Assembly: GCA_001724265.1 (NCBI GenBank)
Contig: MEDY01000032.1
Location: forward strand, 1 to 64,000
DNA length: 64,000 bases
Direction: 5' to 3'
Origin: Rhizaria sp. SCN 62-66
Taxonomy: Eukaryota > Rhizaria, unplaced
In this document: piece by piece, positions 9,188 to 20,219 of the stretch
Layout: every line of letters starts with the position of its first letter
Numbering within the stretch: the first letter of the stretch is position 1
Position numbers and translations under genes: made by a program
Notes under the pieces: generated by a model
What the model was told of the DNA's origin: nothing
What the model saw: only the letters and a program-made list of their open reading frames with translations
Databases searched by the model: none

Positions 9188-12100
9188 GGTCGGCCAAGTC
9201 GGCTTGCACAGTGAGATGCCGCGGCGGCAGCAACGCGGCGTCGTGCCCGTCGGCGGAAAACGCACGACGCGACGAGTACGCCGCCGTCGCCGTGGACCCA
9301 GTGCCCGCCCCCGCGCCAGCGCCGGTGTGTGAGTGCGCAACGCTGTAGCGGATCGAACGCGCCTTGGAGCGGCAGGTGAGGCTACTCTGGCCACCGCTGC
9401 CGCCGGCGCCGCCGGAGCTTGTGACTGCGGTCGAGTGCCTGCGACCGACGGCGCCGTTCTCCGCGTAGCTGCCGTCAGCGATTCCACCGTTGCCGCCGGA
9501 GCCAGAGAGGCAGCACTGCGGGTCCCCTCCGTCGAGGCAGACTCGCGGTGTGGCTGAGGCGTAGCGCACACGGGACTTGTCGCCGCCCATCACTGAGTCA
9601 GCCGAGTCACCCTGCAAACCATGTGCACCGCAGCCGACGGCGGTGGACGTCAGCGGGCCCGAGAAGCTATGTGCGCACTGGTCCACCACGCCGGCCCCGC
9701 CGCCGCCGTGCAGGGCATGGGCGACCGCGACGTCGAAGCTGGCCGCCGAGTGCGGGTCCGCGTACGAGAAGCTCGTCGCGGACCGGCCGGCGGCGTGCGC
9801 CGCGCTGTGCATGTTGGCTGCGACCGCGTGCTTCGAGTCACCCGCGGCGGCGTCAGCGTCGGCGCCGGTGGGCAAGGAGGAGAGCGAGTGCGTCAGGCCC
9901 GGCACGGCGAGTGGGACTTGGGCGTGCGCGTGCGTGCCGGAGATGTTGTGGCTCCCCAGCGCAGGCGCGGCGGCGGCGCCGGCGGTGGCGGCGTGCGACT
10001 GCCCGTAATGCGAGGTGTTGCAGCGGTACTGCGAGGGGATCGCAGACTGCGAGCGCGTCACAAGTGCGGCGTACGTGCACGACTGCGGCGGATTCGACGC
10101 GTTGAGAGGTTTCTCATCGGCTAAACGCGGCCAGTGTTTGTTGAGCAAGCACTTGATGCGCTAGGAGTGCCAGTAGAAGTTGTCGTTACTGAACGTCGCC
10201 GAGTAGAGACACTGAAAGCGCGTGTCGAACATCTCCATGTAGTACTGCGGGGCGCAGAGATGCCGGAACTCGTGGTAGAAAGCGCGGTACCCGCCATGCA
10301 TCACGACGACTTCGGGGAACGACAAGTGTGGGCCTTGGTTGTGCAGCTTGTCAAGCTAGCTGAAGAAGTGGCACGCGCGCGGGCCGCGCAGCCGCGAGTA
10401 CTCGCAGTGAAACACAATCGCGAGCGGGCACTTGACCGTCTGGCGAAGGCCCACCTGACCGGCGGGCACCGCAGGCTACCCCGGCGGCAGGTAACCGGTC
10501 GGCGGCGGACTGTTCTGCACACCGCTGGCGAACGCGTTCGATGTCGCGCCGCCGAGCGCAGAAAACATGCCAGGGGCGCCGGGCGCGGGCGCGGCAGCGG
10601 AGGCCGCGTTGGAGGCCGTGGCGCGGCGCGGGTTAGCGGGCGTCGCGGGATCCCGCACGGCAAGGGAGACGCCGCCCATGGAGAACGCGCTGCCCTGGGG
10701 CAACTGCAGCGAACTACTGCTGTTGTGGTCGCTGCTGCCGCTGTTGTTGTTGCTGTTGTTGCTGTGAGGCGGACACGGGGTGGCAAACACGCCGGCGTTG
10801 ACTCTGTTGGGATTACTGGGACTGCTATGGACGGAGCCAGCAGCAGCAGGGCCGGTCACGGTAACGGAGGTCGCAGCGCCAGCCGCAGCGGCGTTGGCGC
10901 TCTGCTGCTGCTGCTGCTTCTCCTGGTCACACTTGAGCGGCATCAGCGCGGGGTCAGTGACGTATGCGTAGTGCTGGCGGAGGCACCTGTAAAGAGCGCA
11001 GAGGGCTTCGGGCTTGTTAATGTTAATTGCGGAGACAAGATGCCCGTTGTCAAATTCGTACAGAAAGCGCATGTCAACAATCAGGAACTTGCCAATATAC
11101 TTGTCGTATTTTCCGCAAATAAGCTCCGCAACGGTGTCCTTGGTCACACGCTGCACGTTATATACCGTCTTATTCTTTTCTGCGGGGTCCACCGGCGGAT
11201 AGTGGCGAGGGAGAACCCGTGTATAACCGTTGCCATCCGCGCGTGGCCCGAAGACAAAGACGCCGTCTTGACCGATGCCGTCGAGCGGGCGACACGCGCG
11301 CTCCGCCATGGGCACCGTCTAGGACGGCACTTGCGGGACGTTGTTGCTCTGCACGCTTTGGATGGGCGCGGGCACCGGCGCGGGGGGCACGTGCGGGGCG
11401 CCGTTCGCGGTCCCCAGTAGCGGGGGAATCATCGTTCCACTGTTGGCAGGAAGAGAACAACTATTGTTGTTGTTGTTGTTGTTGTTGTTCATGGTGGGAT
11501 ACCCGGTGCCAGCGGACGAACGTGCAAAGAACGATTTGTGTCCGGGCACACCGTCGATGGTGCCCGCAAACGGCAGGCCTCCATTATGCCCGAGACTGAC
11601 GCCGTTGCCGGCCGCAAGCGCGGCCGCAGCGGCAAGCACGCCGTTGGTTGGCGAGTTCGTCGGCGTTGTGTCGTTGCACATGTTCGCGCTCACAGACAGC
11701 GGTAGCACGCGCGCCACGGCCGGGAGGCTCCGAGTGCTGTCGCTGACGAGCGGCGCGGGCGCGGGCGCGCCGGCGGAGGCGCAAGCTGCAGCCGCCGCTG
11801 CTGCCATGTTGGCGGCATTTGAGTAGACGGGGGCCTGCAAAGGCATGACGTATGACAGCGCCCGTCCTGAAGCGGATGGCGCCTTGGCAGGCGTCACCAT
11901 GCACAGCCCCGCCTTCGTGGAAGACGGCGACGCACCGTTCGACCCTGTTGCGGAGGCCATGGGGCTCGCTGAATGCCGGCGTGACACCTCGAACAACTGG
12001 CAACTATTCGCACCCGAAGCAGCGGCGGCGGCGGCGGCTGCGACGGCGGCGGCGCTGGCGGGGGTACAGGCGCCGCTGGGGACGTTGCGCGTGAACGCCG

Positions 12101-13514
12101 AGCCGATGCCACCGACAGCGCGACCGAACGCGGGGCCTAGCGACGGGGACGACGGAGCGTTGACGAAGACATTGCGACGTGCGAGGGCGCCGGAGCTGTT
12201 AAGCGTCTCGACGTCGGTGTCGGTACGCGGGTGGCCGGCGCCCATTGTCGCGGGGGCGTCGTAGGACGCATGCTTGTTGATGCGAAACTCAACGCCAACA
12301 GCAGCAGCCGCATTCGCAGCCGTGGTGCCAGCGTTGACGCCGTGGCTACTCCAGGCGCTGGTGATGCCCCCGGGGTTGTGTGTCGAATGATTAAGCTTCG
12401 ACCCAGCGCCGCGTTGGTCGTCACACTCGTCTTCATCGTCGTCGTTGTTGTTGTCGTCCTCGTAGTCGTCATCGTCGTTGTCGTTGACGGGGTAGATGCT
12501 CGCAGTATCTTCAGTCACCGAATAGTCGCCGTACGTGCCGCCGCCGGGCGGGCCGGTCATTGCGCTTGAATCGCCGCCGTCAAAGTTGAAACTCGCGAGA
12601 CCGCCGGCGCCGGCAGTAGCAGGTCGCTGCATGACACATGCGTTGTTGTTGATGTTGTAGTTGTCCAGAGAGTCGCCAGCGACGATTACACCCCCGACAC
12701 CCGCGGTTGTCGTGACGATGGCCGCGCTGGACGACAACTGCGCGGGCGTGTCAGCTGCCCCGGCCGAGCCAGCCAGCGAGAGCGTTCTGACCGCTGTGTA
12801 ATTCGTCGTCGGGGCCAGCTGAGACCCGAGCGACGGCGGCTGTGACGGCGCGATGGACTGTGAGTGCGAGTGGGTGTCCGACAGAGTCAACGAAGCGGGG
12901 TTCGCGTTCCGTGCTGCTGTTGCGAGGCCGCCGTTGTCGTTGGAGCTGAGTGCTAGAGACACAAACGGTGTCGGAGACACGTACCCGCTGGCAAATCTGG
13001 CCCCACCCACACCGCTGCCACTGATGTTGTTGTTGGCTTTGCTCATGAAGCCGCCACCGTAGACGGTCGTCGCAGAGGGCGTGATCGCAACCCGTGACGA
13101 GAGAGTCGTCTTGACGCCGGTCTGAGCACCGCCGGGGCCCTCACTCGCCGCATCACTATTGGAGACGTGGCACAAGCACGCGTGCGCGGCATAGCCCGAG
13201 AGACAGCCGGCGCCCGTCATCGCCGCACCGGTGGCGGACGAGGATGAAGAGGGCGACGCGGAAGAAAGAGGGCGCTTGAGAGCACGTGCGGAGCCGGTGA
13301 CAGAGCTGCTGCCCGTGGTCGGCGGAAGCGTCGTCGTTGCGAGACCGCTGTCGCCGCCGAGCTGAAAGTCACCGGGAGAGCCCGCGCCGACAACGCCGCT
13401 GTTTCGGTGTTGCGCACGGCAGAAGGCGTCGGACTGCGGAGAGGTGAACTCGGTTCGACTGCGCAGTGGTGCAGCAGGGTCTCGATCCCCCGGGTCGCGG
13501 CCCGAATGCGACAT
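6492..13514 (-). CDS. CDC25: Cdc25-type dual-specificity phosphatase, giant, with four in-frame TAG codons
   Basis: Cdc25 dephosphorylates Thr/Tyr in the glycine loop of cyclin-dependent kinases and triggers mitotic entry. The single frame from ATG 13514 to TAA 6492 encodes 2,340 residues if TAG is sense at codons 732, 1013, 1053 and 1118. The rhodanese-like domain starts near residue 787 (VQRVTKDTVAEL). It contains FLIVDMRFLYEF and GHLVSAININ, then a Gln/Asn/Ser-rich insert of about 170 residues. The catalytic loop follows as HCEYSRLRGP (C1037, R1043), then FPEVVVMHGGYRAFY and LCAPQYYMEM. Residues 1-730 are disordered, with Asn, Ser and Gly runs. The roughly 1,200-residue C-terminal tail is also unusual. 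It carries a His-rich stretch (HAHAHAHGHGHK) and a more globular segment (about 6830-7590) with no family I recognise. Typical Cdc25 proteins have 450-650 residues and end soon after the catalytic domain. The catalytic family is certain; the boundary of the tail's function is unknown. Confidence 0.88.
10161..10163 (-). other. In-frame TAG sense codon (CDC25 codon 1118)
   Basis: Read on the minus strand, TAG sits between YWHS and RIKC. The same frame runs on uninterrupted for another 1,222 codons to TAA. Confidence 0.85.
10356..10358 (-). other. In-frame TAG sense codon in the Cdc25 catalytic domain (codon 1053)
   Basis: TAG lies ten codons after the catalytic arginine, in CHFF-S-TAG-LDK. The segment from the catalytic loop to FPEV/HGGY aligns without a gap to Cdc25 of animals and yeasts. 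There this position is usually Glu or Asn (RERDR, RNCDR, RNLDR). Confidence 0.9.
10476..10478 (-). other. In-frame TAG sense codon (CDC25 codon 1013)
   Basis: TAG sits in a loop between GYLPPG and PAVPAGQV, within the insert that splits the two halves of the rhodanese-like domain. Both halves are required for one phosphatase domain, so the frame must be continuous across it. Confidence 0.88.
11319..11321 (-). other. In-frame TAG sense codon (CDC25 codon 732)
   Basis: TAG sits between NNVPQVPS and TVPMAERA, about 55 codons before the rhodanese-like domain. The upstream 731 codons open with ATG and are in the same frame as the catalytic domain. Confidence 0.82.
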
Positions 13515-15150
13515 CGTGGTTCACACAGCGAGTCAAAAACGGAGGCGCAAGAAAAAAGACTGACGGGGGTAGTCCGCGGCCGAAGCGTAGGAAGAACCGA
13601 GTTTGTTCCGGGGCGGGACGGCAGAGCCGAGCGTTGCTAGAGGAGAGTGTCAGTCACGACTGGGACTGTGTCAGGAGAGGGAAAAAGAAGGGTAGTGGTT
13701 GATAACCACTACAAAACAGAAGAAAACACAATATTACAATATTATGCACAATGAACGCGCAAAAGAATGCAAATGTGGCACCATGGGTGTGAGAAAGAGT
13801 ATGGTAAAGTGGAATAATAAGTGTAAGTGAGCCACCCCTTAAGCATGGTATCGAGGTAGGCGGATATTGAGACTTTGGCAGCAATAACCGCGCATAAAGC
13901 AATAAATCTGCATATTAAAAGAACATAACTCAGTTTTAACAAGTAGTCAGTCTTGACTAATGTAACGAATTATCTAACCGGAAAAGACCTGGAAAAAACC
14001 CTCACCAGGCTCGTGTCGATCTGTAATGAGATTTTTCCCCAAGCCATTTCAGCACCAGTCCAAAGGCATAGACAGGGATACTTTGTAGGGACATGCTAAA
14101 CAGTCGCACATCCACCATAGCAAAACCGCATGCGCAGATGACACAATCCCGGCGTGATGCACGGGTCGGGAAATTCGGGGATGCCCCCCCTTGGGTGGGG
14201 TGCTTACCGGCTAACTGTTAGTCGTGATAGAAAGTGGTCGCGATGTCTTCGTAGAAGGATTACTTCGCTGCTGAGTGGAGAGAGCGACGAGGAGTCGGCT
14301 GCTATCTCCGTAGTCAACTTTAACAGCTCCAAGCAGGCGCTTGCCGTCGACAAATGAATGGTATATCCCGGTATGATATGTTCCTGTGAGGCTAGATGTA
14401 TATGGTATTTGTGATATTGCTTGCGCGCATATCCTACCCGGTCTATGCTGCTCTCGCAGATTCGTCTCCAGAGGGACGTCGCTTGCTCCTCCTCTCACAT
14501 GTTATTTGCAAACCACGGCGGTGTATATAATTTCAGAGTTCACTATAGTTTGGATATGGTGTTTTTCATGTGTGTACATCTCATGGCGTGCGCTGTGCTT
14601 CTCCCAGATTGATGTCCTTCTGTACTAACGCTTCATGGAAGTGCGATGCTTTTCACTGATCCACGCGCGTCTCGTCAACGCACGCAACAATGGATTCATA
14701 CGCGCACCTGTCAAGCGTGGCAGGATCCTCAACGACATGATATTGTTCTGCGGTTTGCTTTTTTAAGTTAAATTTCACTCACGGCTTCTTCTAATCTCGT
14801 CTACCCTGTTCTCGGTGCCCTTTCTCCGGTCACCTCCTTCGTAGCCCTCGCTTCCCTCGCAGCGCACGTTCAGGTCCCCAACGCTCTACAATACTCACTG
14901 AACGTTGAGCAGGCGTCTATTTCTTCCTTGCCCGCAATCCTGTAACCGGTAGTTTTTCGTGTGCACTTACTTCGGTCTAAGGTTCTTGTCTTTTGCTGTA
15001 TCGACAACAAAGACAACTAGTCTCAACACACTCACACACACACACGCAGACGCGCACTTAACTCTGCGGCGCACAGACACGACACGCACACCGTGACTTG
15101 AGCTCAGTCATCTTTGTTTTTGTGAACGCACAGCAACCACAGCTTTCAGA
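13515..15150. other. Divergent intergenic region, CDC25 / RAB24
   Basis: 1.6 kb upstream of both genes, so it should hold both promoters and 5'UTRs. It is AT-richer than the flanking genes. No protein-like frame, TATA motif that I would defend, or RNA gene was found. A short CA repeat lies at 15033-15045, just before RAB24. Confidence 0.45.
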
Positions 15151-16034
15151 ATGTCTAACGCGAAGGACAAAGTCAAAGTTGTTTTGCTCGGCAAGTACTC
15201 CGTACGTTATCATTAAAGCAAAGCTTTGTCTTTTTACATTTAGATAACTTCCTCGATCTAAGCCCACGCCTCTGGTTTATAATGTATGCTGTTCGATTCT
15301 TACTCACTCTTCATTGTTGTCCCCTTTGTATTCTGCTTTTGTTCGTTCATGAAATCATCGCACTGCGTGTTCAGGCCGGCAAAACGTGTCTGATCGACCG
15401 CCTCGTTCACGAGCGCTTCCTGGGCCCCACGTCCTCTACCGTCGGCGCCGCCTTTAACGCCTTCGACGTCCCTCTCGACCCTCGCGGTGCCAAGAAGCTC
15501 ACCCTAGGCATCTGGGACACCGCGGGCTCCGACCGGTTCGAGTCCCTCACGAAGCTCTACTACAAGGACGCCGCCGCGGCGCTTGTGTGCTACGACCTCA
15601 CCGACGCGGACAGCTTCGAGCGCGCCAAAGCCTGGGTGCAGCGTGTGACGGAGACCGAGGCCGCATGCCTCATCGTGATCATTGGGACGAAGCTCGACCT
15701 AGTCGACGCTGGCGGCTCCCCGCGTGGCGTTCCTCTTTCACAGGCGCGCGCTTACGCAGCGAGCATCAACGCGCAGTACTTCGAGTGCTCGGCCAAGCTC
15801 GAGGATCAACTTCCCGGTGGCTGCCGCATTGGCGAGCCGTTCGAGTGGGTGGCGCGCGCCGTCGCCGCCAAGAAGGACGCCAAGTCAACCGCGGGCGCGG
15901 GCGGCGCTGCCGGCGGCGCCGGGACCGGGGGCGCCGGCGCGGGCGCGCAGGGCGGGGCTGCGGGGCAGCGCGCTGGGGCAACGGCGGTGCGGCTTGACAG
16001 CGCGGGCGAGCGCTCGCGCGGGCCGTGCTGCTGA
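15151..16034 (+). CDS. RAB24: Rab24-type small GTPase
   Basis: Exons 15151-15201 and 15375-16034 encode 236 residues. Rab24 is an atypical Rab linked to late autophagy in animals. The P-loop GKYSAGKT is built across the splice junction (phase 0). Two Rab24 hallmarks are present: WDTAGS has Ser (S69) where most Rabs have the catalytic Gln, and the G4 box reads GTKLD with Thr where most have NKxD. LGIWDTAGS, VCYDLTD and DSFERAKAWV also follow Rab24. The tail is Gly/Ala-rich and ends in CC, the double-cysteine site for geranylgeranylation and membrane anchoring. The stop is TGA. A frame starting at 15282 within the intron would lose the P-loop glycine and is not the real start. Confidence 0.92.
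15202..15374 (+). other. RAB24 intron
   Basis: 173-base phase-0 intron with GTACGT donor and GTGTTCAG acceptor, interrupting the P-loop coding sequence. Splicing gives the intact GKYSAGKT motif. Confidence 0.92.
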
Positions 16035-16364
16035 ACGCTCCAAATGGGCTCAAGCCTCCTCTTTTTGTCTTGCGTACCATGAATGGCCGACTCGCAAATA
16101 TACTTTGAATTTGTTTATGTGATGATTTTTAAGCAATATATATTAGAACGTGTTTTCTATTTTGTTTTGCATGTGATTGATGATGGCCATGCACGTTGCT
16201 TGCGTTAATTAATACAAAGTACCTACGCATATCACTTGAAGGAAGCAGTGGCAGAGAGATGAAAAGAAAGCTAATGTATCAAAAGACGAAAATGAATCAT
16301 CGTCAAAACTAAATAGTTTAAAGTGTTCTAACGTAATGTAGGCGGTCGACTATTGCAATTGCTA
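16035..16364. other. Short convergent spacer, RAB24 / zinc-knuckle gene
   Basis: 330 AT-rich bases that must contain both 3'UTRs. Nothing else is visible. Confidence 0.5.
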
Positions 16365-19300
16365 TTATATTTGCTCCTGCTGTTGTTTCTCGTTTGCAGC
16401 AGCACCTGAATCCCCCGCAGCAGCAACCGCGGCAGCTGCCGCAGCAGCCGCTGCAGCCACTGCAGCCGCAGCCGCAGCGTCGGTAACCAACGTCGTTGCG
16501 GCCGGTGGGGGCGCCAACGACACGGGCCCAGTCCCGGGGGGCACAGAGGGCGCGGCAGACACTTGTGCTGCGCCGGGTGCCGCGGTCAAAGGCGACCCCT
16601 CGGGCGGCGCACTGTGTGCTGTGCCGCCAGAGAGTGCACTGGTAGGCGCAGCAGGTGATGTGCCGGGTGGAAGTGGCGCGGCGTTTGCCAGCGACGGGGC
16701 AGCGGTAGCTAATTGCGCAGTCCCAGCTAATTGCGCAGCGTGCGCAGCGCTCTGCAACTGTGCCGCCGCAGTCTGCATTTGCGTCGCGCTTGACAGCTGC
16801 GCAGCTGCACCAGGCAGCGCACTGGTCCCCGGCGGCAGCGTGGTCGCTCTCGGCAGCGCCGCGGAGCCGGACGGCAGCGGCGGTGCAGCGGCTGAGAGCA
16901 CGTAACCAGCCGGAGGGAGCCCGTGGCCGTGCCCGCCCTGTGGCGGCGGCGGGTGGCCGGGAGCGTGGCCGTAGTGATTCGGCGGCAGCGGCGGGTACAT
17001 CGGCAGCCCCAGCCCCGTCATCATCGTGATTGGAATCGGCAGCTGCCCGTATAAATGCGGCGGCGCGTGCGGCGGCCCGTGACCGTGGGCGTGACCGTGG
17101 GCGCTGGCGGCCGTGACCGGCAGCGCGTGCGTCGGCATTCCGGGCGGGAGCCGCATGGCGGCGTGTCCCTGCATCGTGTGTGCCGGTAACGCGTGCCCTT
17201 GCGCGTGCAGCGCGTGTCCCTGCATCGCCGCGGCGTGTCCCTGCATGTCGCGGAACAGCGCGTCGCCCATCCCCGTGGCTGACTGAGGGTGCGGCACTGG
17301 CGGCGGCGGCGGCGGCGCAGTGTGGGCCACGGGCGCGACAGAGCCGCCGCCAGCAGCACCGGCTCCTGACGCAGCGGCGGCGGCTGCGGCGGCCACGGCG
17401 GCGGCGGCGGCGGCGGCTGCCGCGGCGGACGACGGCATCCCCGAGTGCGTGTGCGCGTGTGCGTGAGGGTGCGCGTGGGCCGCCGCATGCACCGCCGCGT
17501 GCGCCGCGTGCGAGTGCATGTGCGAGGGATGCACCGGGAGCGGCATGAACTCGGCACCGGGAGCCATCGCCATGCCGCCCGCTGCTCCGGCCGCCGCAGC
17601 CGGCGCCGCAGCGGCGGGCGACCCAGCGCTGTGCGCGCCGTGGGCACCGGGGCGGGAGCTGTCAGCCGCTGCGGCGACACTCCGACCGGGCGCGGCGCCT
17701 GTGGCTGGCGCGGCCGCAGCAGCGGACGGCACAGCACCAGCCGAGGCCTTCGCGGCGGCGAGCGCTGCGGCTGCTGCTGCTGCTGCTGCGGCGGCGGCCG
17801 AGCCACCGCCGGAGACCTGCTGCGGCGCTGCGCCCGTGGCTGCTGCTGCGGCTGCAGCGGGGCTGACGCCCGTGAGGGCAGCGACAACATCCCTGTTGTA
17901 CGGATCGTTAAAAGCAATCGCTGCGGTGACGTCGTCGATGCCGAATGTGCGTGTGTGATACTTATCGAAACATGTGATGCAGAGCGGGACGTTGCAGGCC
18001 TTGCAGAGCAGTCGCGTAAGATACTTGCGTTTGTCATCTGGGGTCTTGAGCTTCTGGCAGTGCTTGCAGCGGCGAGATCCCTTTGGCAGCCGCACGGGCC
18101 AGTGCTGCGCGTGGGGCGGCACAACAGGGATATGGGCAACACGGTGTGCAGAGGACGCCGCAACAGACTCGTCGGCAGCGGCAGCGGCGGGCGCGACGGC
18201 GCGGCCGGACTCGTCGACGGTGACCCGGGCGTGCGGGGGAAATTCGAAGAACGAGTGCAGAATGCTCAACAGCGCCTCGCCAACTGGTGGCGACGACAAC
18301 ATTGATGACGACGATGATGACAACAAAGACGAACCCGTTGCCGCTGCAGAAGGTTGAGTCGCAGCTTGCGATGATGAGGACGCTGCAACAGCTGCTGCTG
18401 CGGCGGCGGCCGCGGCAGCCGCTGCTGCCGCAACGGAGGTCGGCCCACCCGAGGCGTTGCCACCGGGGGGCATCACCCCGTGCTGGTGGACGCTGCCGCC
18501 GACAGTCCGCGCCAGACCCGGGTGCAGCGCCAGCCCAAGCGCACCGGGACCGGCGGCGCTCGCGGTCGCGACGGTGCCAGTGCCGCCGCTACGGCTGAGG
18601 GACTCGAGAGGCGGGGGCAAATGGTCGACGTCAGAGCTGGTGCCGTAGCCGGCGGCAGAGCCGTTCGCAACGTCGTTGCCGTCGGTCATTGCAATCGCCC
18701 TGCCAGTGTGTCCATCTCTAACGCTGGTGGTGTTGTTGCTGTTGTTGTTGTTGTTGTTGTTGTTGATATTATTGTTGTCAGAGCCAACATGTTCGTGACC
18801 GTCGTCGCTGTCAGAAGCAGCGTCGGAATGCTCGTTATCATCGTCGTGGTCACTAGCATAGTCGCCTTCGTCAGCACCGTCATCGCTATTCATGCCGCTA
18901 TCATCATTTGAAGGGCGCCCAGTTCGTGAACGGCCGCCGACCGCGCCGTTGTGAGCACGCTTCAGTCCTCGACTCTTGTGACTCTGCTGATGTTGCTGTC
19001 GGGCAGCAGAGGCGGCATATCCCAAGTGTTCTGAACCGACACGATGCACCTGTTGCAGTTGAACTGGATGTTGATACTGGTATTGAATCTCATGCTGTTG
19101 ATACGGAGGTACTGCCATCTGTTGTCGCTGCACATCAGTCGTCGCCAGAGTCGGCATCAGCGCACCTTGCGTCGCAGTCGCCACACTCCTGAACGCAGCC
19201 GCGGCCGGACACGCGTTGGGGTCGTGGCCGATTTGACCACACAGGCGACACGCCTGCTGAAGCGCGTGGTTGCGGCCGGCAGCACTACCGTCATCACTTG

Positions 19301-20180
19301 CGTGTGCAGCAGCAGCAGCAGCAGCGCTAGCGTCGGTGCCAGAGCCAGGAGCATTGCTGGAAACGGTTGGGTCAGCGGTAGCTTGTGCGCTTGACGGCCC
19401 GCTCACAGATTCGCGAGCTGTCAAACCCTGCTTGCTGACTGAAGCAGAGCTAGTGCTGTTGTTTCCGACTGTGGCATCGTCGTTCGAGCCGCCACTGTCG
19501 CCAATGTGGGGTGCAGTTGCGCTCGCCCCGGCAGTTGCACCAGAATTGCCACTGGGAGCGGTTGCGCTGTTGCCTTCTGCGGCCGCTGACTTGGCTGCAT
19601 CAGCTGCAGAGTCTGCGGCCGCAATAGTCCCGGTCGAGGAGACGCCAGAGGGCACGGGCATGAGAGGCCCCATGGACGGGAAATGATGACCGTGTGCGCC
19701 AGAGGGCCAAAAGGCGGGCCCGTACGGAGGAACCGGGTGACTGTGACCGTGGGTGTGGCTGAGACCAGCAGCAGCAACAGCAGCAGCCGCGGCGGCGGCC
19801 GCAGCAGCGGCAGCGGCGGCGCCGGTGGGATTAGGATAAGGCAGCCCCGCCCCGGCCGCGGCTGCGGTGCCAGACGCGGCGGGCGGCGGCGGCAGCGGCA
19901 GGCTGTGGCTTTGACCGGTCTGGTGAGCGTGTAACTGAGAGTGTGAGAGCTGTGGCGGCTGCAAGTGACCGTGGGTGAGATGACTGTGTGCATGCGCTTG
20001 CTGCAGTGCCATCGGCGCGTTCTGATGACCGTGAGCAGCAGCAGCGGCAGCAGCGGTCGCAGCAGCAGCAGTGGCATTAGAGTGAACATGAGACGCCAGT
20101 GGATGCGATGCCAGTGTTGCACCAATACTAGCCTGGGCAGAAAGCGCTTGGTCGAGCTCAAGCTGTTGTTGTTGTTGTTG

Positions 20181-20219
<39 letters not shown>

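Noticed and set aside
10149-10480. Introns removing the TAG codons in CDC25
   Set aside because: The catalytic-domain alignment is gap-free across the TAG, and no GTACG donor paired with a good acceptor was seen in frame.
10134-11420. 428-codon plus-strand frame opposite CDC25
   Set aside because: It lies exactly opposite the catalytic domain; its translation has no recognisable motif.
6492-13514. CDC25 as pseudogene, or programmed UAG readthrough
   Set aside because: Four TAGs in unrelated contexts, no TAA, TGA or frameshift, an intact catalytic motif, and the same pattern in two other genes. Readthrough at four sites would yield almost no full-length enzyme.
15282-15374. RAB24 starting at the ATG within the intron (MYAVRFLLTLH...)
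   Set aside because: It would replace the P-loop lead-in with a hydrophobic stretch. Splicing from ATG 15151 gives the correct GKYSAGKT.
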